DNA of 33,108 nucleotides, from IMG/VR virus record IMGVR_UViG_3300017782_003779, positions 1 to 33,108 of that record; one strand, given 5' to 3'. The DNA is from a virus. Below are positions 25,271 through 32,267 of this stretch, piece after piece; position 1 is the stretch's first letter; the number at the start of each line of letters is the position of its first letter. The position numbers were made by a program, and so were the translations under genes. The notes under the pieces are model-generated. The model was not told the origin of the DNA. It searched no databases and saw nothing but the letters and a program-made list of their open reading frames with translations.

Positions 25271-26013
25271 AAATATTAGTAGCAGGATATGGAACAGTAG
25301 GAAAAGCACATGAAACATATCTAAGACCTTCCTTTGATGTTGAGATATACGATCCAATGAAGGGCTATAACGATATAAGCAAGGACATAGACGGAGTAAT
25401 CATATGTACAGCAACACCATCATTTGAAAATGGTGCTTGTATAGTAAACTCTGTGTATGATGTAATAAGCAGAGTACCTAACGTGCCTATAATAATTAAA
25501 AGCACAATAAGTTTAGAAGGTTGGAAGGCAATAAAACAAGACTTCCCCAAACATGATATTACATTTAGTCCGGAGTTTTTAAGAAACAAAACAGCAACAG
25601 AAGATTTAGCTAATTCAGAATATTTTATGTTAGCAGAAGGTAACACACAGTTTTGGAGTACAATATTAGTAACTATGTTTGGTACGCCAACAATTAACCT
25701 TTATAATAAAGCAGAAGAATTAATACTTGTTAAATACTTCCGCAACAGTTTTCTAGCAAACAAGGTTGCTTTCTTTAATCAAGTTTATGATCTGTGTAAA
25801 GCTACAGGTGTAGACTATGATAAGGTTGCTGAAGGTGTAGGAAAAGATAGACGAATAGGTTCAAGCCACACAGAAGTTACAGAGGAAAGAGGCTTTGGTG
25901 GTCATTGTTTTCCTAAAGACATACAAGCAATAATTTATACTGCAAAACAAAACGGCGTTGACTTAACTTTGTTACAAGAAGCATTGGAGTATAATAAGAA
26001 AGTTAGAAAATGA
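25267..26013 (+). CDS. Truncated UDP-glucose 6-dehydrogenase-like protein (248 aa)
   Basis: The first two domains of a nucleotide-sugar dehydrogenase are present: the Rossmann motif GYGTVG at 7-12, TATPSF at 48-53, IKSTIS at 77-82, SPEFL at 101-105, Lys156 in LILVKYFRNSF, and the catalytic Cys214 in GFGGHCFPKD (209-218). The protein stops about 30 residues later, so the C-terminal UDP-binding domain found in normal 390-450-residue enzymes is absent. It has the standard SPEFL that the longer gene at 19985 lacks. It may act on a different or unlinked substrate, or pair with another protein. Overlaps of 4 bases on each side (ATGA) put it in the gene series with the radical SAM genes. The family is clear; activity is uncertain. 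Confidence 0.78.
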   Translation: MKILVAGYGTVGKAHETYLRPSFDVEIYDPMKGYNDISKDIDGVIICTATPSFENGACIVNSVYDVISRVPNVPIIIKSTISLEGWKAIKQDFPKHDITFSPEFLRNKTATEDLANSEYFMLAEGNTQFWSTILVTMFGTPTINLYNKAEELILVKYFRNSFLANKVAFFNQVYDLCKATGVDYDKVAEGVGKDRRIGSSHTEVTEERGFGGHCFPKDIQAIIYTAKQNGVDLTLLQEALEYNKKVRK

Positions 26014-26399
26014 GATTATTATTAGTAGCAATTTTTATGTGTATTATAGTTTCGGTAGGAGACAGTAAAGCATTAGATTTAAAACAGTTTTACAAAGAAC
26101 CTTTAACAGAAACTGATAAGGCAGGTATCATTGCTTTTAATATATTACAAACAATAGATATGTTACAGACTTTAGAAATAGCAAACAATGACAACTATTA
26201 TGAAAAGAATAAAATATTAGGTAAGCACCCAAATGAGTTTCAAGTTATAACTTATTTTATTGCTAGAGGATTTGCACACTATGAAGCAACAAAGATGATA
26301 CCTGAGAAATATAGATCCATATGGCATACGTATAATGTTGTTTATAATTATGATGTTATTAGAGATAATCACAGTATAGGAATAAGAATAGGCTTTTAA
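26010..26399 (+). CDS. Small secreted or membrane-anchored protein of unknown function (129 aa)
   Basis: The N terminus MRLLLVAIFMCIIVSVGDSKA is a good signal peptide, with a hydrophobic run at 3-16 and a probable cleavage site after Ala21. The mature part contains QTIDMLQTLEIA, YYEKNKILGKHPNEFQVITYF and an aromatic/His-rich C-terminal half, predicted mostly helical. Similar short proteins with the pattern QTxDxxQT...NxxLGxHP appear in phages as conserved hypotheticals, from memory. It is one of the very few genes here with an export signal, so it is a candidate for an envelope-acting component. It overlaps its neighbours by 4 and 1 bases. No function can be named. Confidence 0.5.
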   Translation: MRLLLVAIFMCIIVSVGDSKALDLKQFYKEPLTETDKAGIIAFNILQTIDMLQTLEIANNDNYYEKNKILGKHPNEFQVITYFIARGFAHYEATKMIPEKYRSIWHTYNVVYNYDVIRDNHSIGIRIGF

Positions 26400-27007
26400 T
26401 GAAAATAGATATACACGATATAAAGTTCTGGATGGACGCAATACGTAACAGCGAAGATAAAGAACGTACACTTGAGAGTTTCTGGGACGGTCAGATTAAA
26501 AGTAAGCTCTGGCTAATTGAAGCACTTGAAAAACACAAGTCTATTAGAAATGCAGAGTTTGTAATACATGGCGGTTGGAACGGAGTACTAGCTTGTATGA
26601 TGTTCAATAGTGAACTAGGTTGCAAACACATAACAAGCATTGACATAGATCCTAAGTGTAAAGAAATAGCAAGTACAATGAACAAACGTTATGAGATGGA
26701 AGGTAAGTTTGAAAGTGTAACTGCTGATATGTGTGAATATGAATATACTAGAGAGCCTTACTTTGTTATCAATACAAGCTGTGAACACATCACACAAGAA
26801 CAATACAACACTTGGTTAGACAAAGTACCAGATGGAGCACAAATTATTTTACAAAGTAACAATTACTTTGAATTAGATGAACACGTAAACTGTAGCAAGG
26901 ACCTTAAAGAGTTTGAATGGAAAAGTAAATTAAATGTATCTGAAAAAGCAGAACTTGAACTGCCTAAGTATACAAGGTATATGTTAGTTGGAAGGAAAAA
27001 CAAATGA
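26399..27007 (+). CDS. Class I SAM-dependent methyltransferase-like protein (202 aa)
   Basis: A Rossmann-type protein with motif I-like VIHGGWNGVLA at 55-65, an acidic motif II end at SIDIDPKC (80-87), VTADMCEY (107-114) and NTSCEHI (125-131) near motif IV. This matches small class I methyltransferases found in marine T4-like phages, where the target is unknown. The glycine motif is HGGWNG and not the standard ExGxGxG, so I am cautious about activity. It overlaps the secreted-protein gene by one base (TAATG) and hemC by 4 bases (ATGA). A methyl donor role in sugar, peptide or tetrapyrrole chemistry is possible. Confidence 0.6.
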   Translation: MKIDIHDIKFWMDAIRNSEDKERTLESFWDGQIKSKLWLIEALEKHKSIRNAEFVIHGGWNGVLACMMFNSELGCKHITSIDIDPKCKEIASTMNKRYEMEGKFESVTADMCEYEYTREPYFVINTSCEHITQEQYNTWLDKVPDGAQIILQSNNYFELDEHVNCSKDLKEFEWKSKLNVSEKAELELPKYTRYMLVGRKNK

Positions 27008-27843
27008 AAGTAAGGGTAGGAGTTAGAGGTAGTGAACTAGCATTGTCAATGGCAGAAATAGTAACTAGAAAATTAGAACAACTAAACTGTACTGTAGAAA
27101 TTGTTCCAATCAAATCAGATGGAGATATCCACGAAGATAAAGTTATTGCTGACATAGGTGGCAAAGGAGTATTTTGTAAACGCATAGAAGATGAATTGTA
27201 TAATGGTGCTGTTGATGTAGCTGTACACAGCACAAAGGACTTACCAACTGTAATGCCAAAAGAGTTAATACTTGCGGCAGTATTAAAACGTAACGATCCA
27301 AGAGATTGTTACTTGGGTAAATTCTTTCCAGGTGCAAGAGTAGGAACAGGTAGTCCAAGAAGAATAGCACAACTTAAAAATAACTTTAAGGTAGACTTTG
27401 AGATAAAACATATCAGAGGAAATATTGCAACACGCATTAAGAAATTAAATGACGGTGATTATGATGCCATTATTTTGGCAAGAGCAGGACTTGAAATACT
27501 AGGATTAGAAAAATATATAACACATACATTTGACTTTGATAAAATGTTACCAGCGGTTGGACAAGGTGTTATTGCTGTACAGACACGTACTATGAGCCCT
27601 TACACAGCTCTAGTAAGGCAAATAAACCACTTGGATACATTTTATAGTGTATTAGCAGAACGTACAGCATTGAAGTTCTTAGACGGTGATTGTCATAGTG
27701 CAGTAGGAGTACTTGCACAGGTAGTAGGAGATTGTATTACACTAAAAGGAATCAACTACGAAAACATGAAACAGTCTACAGTTACAGGAAAGATATTGGA
27801 ATATAAACAAATAGGTGAACAAGTAGGATTAGCAATAAAATGA
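27004..27843 (+). CDS. hemC: Porphobilinogen deaminase (hydroxymethylbilane synthase)
   Basis: HemC joins four porphobilinogens into hydroxymethylbilane using a dipyrromethane cofactor attached to a cysteine. The 279-residue protein has RGSELAL near the N terminus, VHSTKDLP at 74-81 with the catalytic Asp79, SPRR at 117-120, HIRGNIATR at 136-144 with substrate-binding arginines, AVGQGV at 184-189, and the cofactor Cys230 in LDGDCHSAVG. These correspond to E. coli Asp84, Arg131/132, Arg149/155 and Cys242. The protein is shorter than the usual 300-315 because domain 3 is small. It overlaps its neighbours by 4 bases each. All key residues are present, so it is likely active. It is unusual in a phage. 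Confidence 0.93.
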   Translation: MKVRVGVRGSELALSMAEIVTRKLEQLNCTVEIVPIKSDGDIHEDKVIADIGGKGVFCKRIEDELYNGAVDVAVHSTKDLPTVMPKELILAAVLKRNDPRDCYLGKFFPGARVGTGSPRRIAQLKNNFKVDFEIKHIRGNIATRIKKLNDGDYDAIILARAGLEILGLEKYITHTFDFDKMLPAVGQGVIAVQTRTMSPYTALVRQINHLDTFYSVLAERTALKFLDGDCHSAVGVLAQVVGDCITLKGINYENMKQSTVTGKILEYKQIGEQVGLAIK

Positions 27844-29144
27844 GTAAAACATTTTGCCCACTACCCTGGATACATTTAGCGACACGACCTAACGGAGATG
27901 TTAGAGTTTGCTGTACTGCCAATGCCAGTGGTGCGGGTAAACAAGATGAAAAGACAGCAGGACTTGTTAAGAAAGATGGTATTGCTATGAACCTACGTGA
28001 CCATACAATAGAAGAAGTATGGAACAGCGAACACATGAGAAGAACAAGACTTCAAATGCTCAATGGCGAAATACCTGCCAGTTGTACTAAATGCTTTAAT
28101 GAAGAAGCAAAAGGTATTTCAAGTAAACGCCAATGGGAAAGTGCAGAATGGAAAGAACGTTTAGACTTTGATAAACTTATTGCAAGTACAAAGGAAGATG
28201 GTACTGCACCTGTAAACATTCCTTACTTTGATTTACGTTTAGGTAACCTATGCCAATTGAAATGCGTTATGTGTAGTCCACATGATAGTTCAAGTTGGAT
28301 TAAAGAATGGAAACTACAGTATCCGCAGTATAAGAACAAGGACCTAGTTGCTGACCAAGGTTGGGACGATCAATATGATTATACCTGGTATAAAAAAGGA
28401 TCGTTTATAGATTCAATGAAAGACCAGGCACAGCATATACAAGAACTGTACTTTGCAGGCGGAGAACCGTTACTAATACCTGAACATTATAAAATATTAG
28501 AGTTTATGGTCGACGAAGGATATGCAAAAAATTGCAACCTACGATATAATTCAAATGGATTAGAATTACCAGACAAGTTATTTAAACTATGGGATCATTT
28601 TAAGGAAGTACGTTTTAATTTTAGCATTGACGCATATGGTGAACGTAATGATTATATACGTTACCCAAGCAAGTGGTCGGACGTTGAAACCAACTTAAAG
28701 AGATTAGATCAAAATACAAAGGATAATACGGTTATCAATATTGCCTGTGCAATACAATTATTAAACGTAGGTTACATAGATGAATTAGCTGAATGGAAAA
28801 TGGATCAAGGCTTTAGCAAGATTAATCCATCAATGTTTGGCGGCGGAATCATAGGAACGCATTTGGTTTATTTGCCATCGTACCTAAATGTACAAGTACT
28901 ACCACAAGAAGCAAAACTATGGGCTAAACAAAAGATTGAAAGTTTTATTGACAGACAGAAGTTTAATTTAGAATTTAATCAACACCCATACGGTGCTCAA
29001 CGTTGGAGAGGACTAATTAAATACATGATGCAAGATGATTGGGGAAACAAACTTCCTGCACTACAAGAATACTTAAAGATAACAGATGAAAGACGTGAAA
29101 CAGACTTTAGAAAAACATTTCCAGAGCTTGGGAGATATATGTAA
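27840..29144 (+). CDS. Radical SAM protein with N-terminal SPASM/twitch-like Cys domain (434 aa)
   Basis: This is the third complete radical SAM protein with the cysteine domain ahead of the core. The N terminus has C6 in FCPLPW, C24-C25 after NGDVRV, an IEEVWNS segment and C82/C85 in SCTKCF. The core motif CQLKCVMC is at C138, C142 and C145, and FAGGEPL with GGEP is at 207-210. The second half includes NFSIDAYGERNDYIR, the same type as SLDSYGPRAEYIR in the gene at 16625. The end, TFPELGRYM, also matches the shared C-terminal tail. It starts 4 bases inside hemC and abuts the aminotransferase gene by one base. The target molecule is unknown. Confidence 0.83.
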   Translation: MSKTFCPLPWIHLATRPNGDVRVCCTANASGAGKQDEKTAGLVKKDGIAMNLRDHTIEEVWNSEHMRRTRLQMLNGEIPASCTKCFNEEAKGISSKRQWESAEWKERLDFDKLIASTKEDGTAPVNIPYFDLRLGNLCQLKCVMCSPHDSSSWIKEWKLQYPQYKNKDLVADQGWDDQYDYTWYKKGSFIDSMKDQAQHIQELYFAGGEPLLIPEHYKILEFMVDEGYAKNCNLRYNSNGLELPDKLFKLWDHFKEVRFNFSIDAYGERNDYIRYPSKWSDVETNLKRLDQNTKDNTVINIACAIQLLNVGYIDELAEWKMDQGFSKINPSMFGGGIIGTHLVYLPSYLNVQVLPQEAKLWAKQKIESFIDRQKFNLEFNQHPYGAQRWRGLIKYMMQDDWGNKLPALQEYLKITDERRETDFRKTFPELGRYM

Positions 29145-30265
29145 TGGAATATAAAGGACTAATACTAGGACAACAGACTGACGTAAGTGTAGACACTGAA
29201 CACTGGAAGTTTGGCACAATTAAAGACGGAGTCAAGTTAATTGACAACCTTTTATATTATAGTGCGTTTAGTCTAGGATATGACGACCATGGTATCATTG
29301 ATAAAGTATGTACTAGAATGAAAGGATTCAAACACGAGACAGGTGACAGTTTGTTTTTTGGTCATTCAGGACCAGCTGTAAATTCACCACACATTGATTT
29401 AGCAAACAGATTGTATAACATGACCGATGGATACAGACCTGTGTTTGCATTATCAGGAAGTGACGGAGTAGAAGTTGCTATCAAGTTAGCCTTTGCATAT
29501 CATCAAAGATGTGGAAATACTAGAAAGAAAATAGTATCATTTGACGATGCGTATCATGGATCAACTTTACTGTCAATGAGTGTTGGAGATGTACACTTTC
29601 AAAGTGCATACTACGGAATGGATCCATATCAAAACGTAATTAAATTATCACGCAATAATTTAGAACAGGAAGTTGATTGGGACGATGTTGCTTGTATCGT
29701 TGTAGAAACTTGTCCACATGATCAAGATATATCACCTTATGGGTATGACGTTTGGAATAAAGTAAATGAGATACAAGCCAAACATGATGTACTCGTAATC
29801 ATAGATGATGTGTTTATGGGTGGCGGTAAAACAGGAGACTTCTTTGGTTGGAGTAAACAACCTGTTAAGCCTGATCTATTTGTAATGGGCAAGGCAATTA
29901 CAGGAGGCTTCTTTCCGTTATCAATGGCTATGTTTAATGAGAAAGTACATGAAAAAATAAAAGACGGAAAGTGGTTACATGGACACACATACAGTATGAC
30001 CCTGTCAGGTGTATTGTGTATGGACGAATACTTAAACGTTTTAGAAAATTACAAGTATATGGATAACGTTAATAATGTTATAGAACTTGCAAGACAGAAT
30101 TTATCAATCGATGGTTGGAACATCAGCGGAAACTTTGGCACTACTTTTATGATAAACAAAAGTGATAAGCATTTTAGGTTTATTGTACCTATTAATGCAG
30201 ACCAAGAATACTTTGATGCAATACCAGATACGTTAAAAGAAATGGAAAAGGTACACGGATTATGA
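29144..30265 (+). CDS. Class III PLP-dependent aminotransferase (373 aa)
   Basis: This fold transfers amino groups with pyridoxal phosphate. Motifs visible are SGSDGVEVAIKLA at 104-116 (phosphate and substrate region), FDDAYHGST at 133-141, IIDDVFMGGGKTG at 219-231 with the PLP-contacting Asp221, and LFVMGKAITGG with the internal-aldimine Lys250, then LHGHTYS at 278-284. These resemble the DAPA/ornithine aminotransferase side of class III more than glutamate-1-semialdehyde aminotransferase. It is short for the class (usually 400-460). It starts one base over the radical SAM stop and overlaps the SDR gene by 4 bases. It could make an amino sugar or another amine. HemL, which would join the hem genes, is possible but not favoured. 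Confidence 0.78.
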   Translation: MEYKGLILGQQTDVSVDTEHWKFGTIKDGVKLIDNLLYYSAFSLGYDDHGIIDKVCTRMKGFKHETGDSLFFGHSGPAVNSPHIDLANRLYNMTDGYRPVFALSGSDGVEVAIKLAFAYHQRCGNTRKKIVSFDDAYHGSTLLSMSVGDVHFQSAYYGMDPYQNVIKLSRNNLEQEVDWDDVACIVVETCPHDQDISPYGYDVWNKVNEIQAKHDVLVIIDDVFMGGGKTGDFFGWSKQPVKPDLFVMGKAITGGFFPLSMAMFNEKVHEKIKDGKWLHGHTYSMTLSGVLCMDEYLNVLENYKYMDNVNNVIELARQNLSIDGWNISGNFGTTFMINKSDKHFRFIVPINADQEYFDAIPDTLKEMEKVHGL

Positions 30266-30786
30266 GAGTAGGAATCACAGGACATTTGTCAGGACTAGGT
30301 AAAGAACTTTATACACGCATACCAGATAGTATAGGATTTGACTTAGGCAGTCATCATGACATAAAAAATCCTGATCCTTGGATTGACGCCTTATTAAGTT
30401 GTGACGTTTTTATTAACAATGCGTATGATGGATTTCATCAAGCTAATATGTTAGAAAAAGTTTTTTTAAAGTGGATGAATGAGGATAAAACAATTATAAA
30501 CATTAGCAGTACTGCTTCTGAAATAAAACATATAAATTATCAAATGGGATTTTATCCTATACATAAAAAAGCACTAGACGAAGCCTGCATGAGATTACAA
30601 CACATAGAGAAAAAGTGTAGAGTAGTAAATATTAAAATAGGTTGGATGGACACGCCTATGACAGAAGGATTTGATACAGCTAAATTGCCCGTTGATGGTG
30701 TAGCCACAAAGATTATAGATGTAATGAATGATAAAGATATAACATCAATAACAATAGAAGGTCCATGGCAAAAGTGGGATTACTAA
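30262..30786 (+). CDS. Short SDR-family NAD(P)-binding protein (174 aa)
   Basis: A short Rossmann dehydrogenase/reductase. It has the coenzyme loop TGHLSGLG at 6-13, the NNAYD motif at 52-56, catalytic-region serines in ISSTAS at 81-86 and the Tyr98-Lys102 pair (YPIHK), all in the standard SDR order. At 174 residues it lacks most of the usual C-terminal substrate region, like several reduced SDRs of marine phages. It overlaps the aminotransferase by 4 bases and directly abuts the radical SAM gene at 30787. The second SDR, 31716, lies after that radical SAM gene, so the pair brackets it. It could reduce a keto sugar or an aldehyde; the substrate is unknown. Confidence 0.72.
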   Translation: MRVGITGHLSGLGKELYTRIPDSIGFDLGSHHDIKNPDPWIDALLSCDVFINNAYDGFHQANMLEKVFLKWMNEDKTIINISSTASEIKHINYQMGFYPIHKKALDEACMRLQHIEKKCRVVNIKIGWMDTPMTEGFDTAKLPVDGVATKIIDVMNDKDITSITIEGPWQKWDY

Positions 30787-31719
30787 ATGAAACTAGTATA
30801 CAAGGACATTACAAAAAACGATTGGTTCTTAGTTAGTTGGACACTATCTAATAAGTGTAACTATCGTTGTGAGTACTGCCCCGACATACTACACAATGGT
30901 AGCACAGGACAACCACGTTGGGAAACTGTAGAACGTTTTATAAAAAATTTAAAAGTAAACAAGGATATCTGTTTTAGGATAAGTGGTGGTGAACCTACGT
31001 ATTGGAAACACTTTATAGACATGGCAAAGTGCGCCAAGGAGCAAGGACATAAGTTTACATTTGTAAGTAATGGAAGTCAAAAGCCAGAGTACTTCAAACG
31101 TATTGCACCCTATACAGATGCTATGATGTTAAGCTATCATAAAGCATACGCAGATCCAGAACATTTTATAAAAGTAATAAATGAAAGCGGAATCAATACA
31201 GTTGTAAACATGATGTTATTGCCAACAGACTTTGAAGAAGCATTTAAGATATCAGAACTAATTTATAGCAATACAGATATAGCAAGTATTGAGCCTAAAG
31301 TTATTGTAGATAAAACATCTAGTGAAAGTATTACAAATGAAGTTGTTACATATACACAGCAACAAAAGGATACAATTAAGAATTGGCCCTTTAGTAGAGA
31401 TATACATTTCGGAGATGTACACAGAGGCGAAATGCAATTACAATACAATGACTGGTTCAAGGATAGCAAAGACGTAGACGCTAATCAACTAATACTAGAA
31501 GGTAAGAACAAATTTGTAGGTTGGAAATGTTGGGCAGGTGTTGACGGAGTAAATATAGATATGTGGGGCAATATGTATAGAGCAGACTGTCAGTTCGGTG
31601 GAGCAATAGGTAATTTAGAAAGATACAAGTTGCCAACAGAACCTATAGTATGTGGTAAAAGCATTTGCAGTTGTCTAAGCGACATATACATTAAGAAAGA
31701 ACAAGTAGCAGAACTATGA
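30787..31719 (+). CDS. Radical SAM protein with Cys-rich C terminus (310 aa)
   Basis: The core motif CNYRCEYC is at C24, C28 and C31, and ISGGEPT with the SAM-binding GGEP is at 67-70. It is a paralogue of the gene at 22694: YKDITK N terminus, an SYH motif at 116-118, WKCWAG at 246-251, and a similar C-terminal set of cysteines (C248, C268, C289, C294, C296). These could hold an auxiliary cluster. It starts immediately after the SDR stop with no gap and overlaps the second SDR by 4 bases (ATGA). The radical SAM assignment is firm; the substrate is unknown. The position between two SDRs hints at a sugar or small-molecule pathway. Confidence 0.82.
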   Translation: MKLVYKDITKNDWFLVSWTLSNKCNYRCEYCPDILHNGSTGQPRWETVERFIKNLKVNKDICFRISGGEPTYWKHFIDMAKCAKEQGHKFTFVSNGSQKPEYFKRIAPYTDAMMLSYHKAYADPEHFIKVINESGINTVVNMMLLPTDFEEAFKISELIYSNTDIASIEPKVIVDKTSSESITNEVVTYTQQQKDTIKNWPFSRDIHFGDVHRGEMQLQYNDWFKDSKDVDANQLILEGKNKFVGWKCWAGVDGVNIDMWGNMYRADCQFGGAIGNLERYKLPTEPIVCGKSICSCLSDIYIKKEQVAEL

Positions 31720-32267
31720 GCAAAATATTAGTAACAGGAAATCCTAACTACGAAGGTTTATGCAAAGGTATCTATGAAGCATATAATCATAATAGGGTAG
31801 AGTTCATTGGCAGATGGAATGACTGGGATCTAGGAGACTTTGAAAAAGTCGCCAACTATGCGAAAGACTTTGATGTATTTGTAAACAGTCAGTATGGTCC
31901 TGATGGAGAACAGGTAGATATATTAAATGCTGTATACGATAAGTTTGAAAGAGGACATATAATTAATATCAGCAGTACAACAAGTTTCTGGGGTGACGGT
32001 TATAGTCCGGAAGGGTATCTTGAAAACAAAACTGCACTTGATAAAAGAAGCAAAGAACTTTGTAAGAATGTATGTTGGGGTAATAGTAAAATACGTATGA
32101 GCAATATTGCTTTTGGTCAACTAAATTCTAAAACACAAAAATTAAAAGACGATAAACACAAAATTAGTTTACAACAAGCAGGGCAACTTGTTAAGTGGGT
32201 AATTGATAGTCCTACTTACACCAACGTTCACTATATAGCACTTGATCCTATACAAACAGATCTTTAA
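31716..32267 (+). CDS. Short SDR-like protein (183 aa)
   Basis: A short SDR with a coenzyme loop TGNPNYEG at 7-14 that departs from the usual TGxxxGxG, FVNSQYG at 55-61 in the NNAG position, INISSTTS at 83-90 and Tyr101-Lys105 (YLENK) as the catalytic pair. It is similar in size to the SDR at 30262 and probably related. The unusual glycine loop means cofactor binding is less certain. It is the last gene of the plus-strand series, and its final 20 bases overlap the 3' end of the minus-strand radical SAM gene. Substrate unknown. Confidence 0.6.
   Translation: MSKILVTGNPNYEGLCKGIYEAYNHNRVEFIGRWNDWDLGDFEKVANYAKDFDVFVNSQYGPDGEQVDILNAVYDKFERGHIINISSTTSFWGDGYSPEGYLENKTALDKRSKELCKNVCWGNSKIRMSNIAFGQLNSKTQKLKDDKHKISLQQAGQLVKWVIDSPTYTNVHYIALDPIQTDL

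Noticed and set aside
29144-30265. Aminotransferase as HemL, completing a hem set with hemC and hemE
   Set aside because: The LFVMGKAITGG and HGHTYS motifs look more like the DAPA/ornithine aminotransferase side of class III than glutamate-1-semialdehyde aminomutase; kept only as an alternative.
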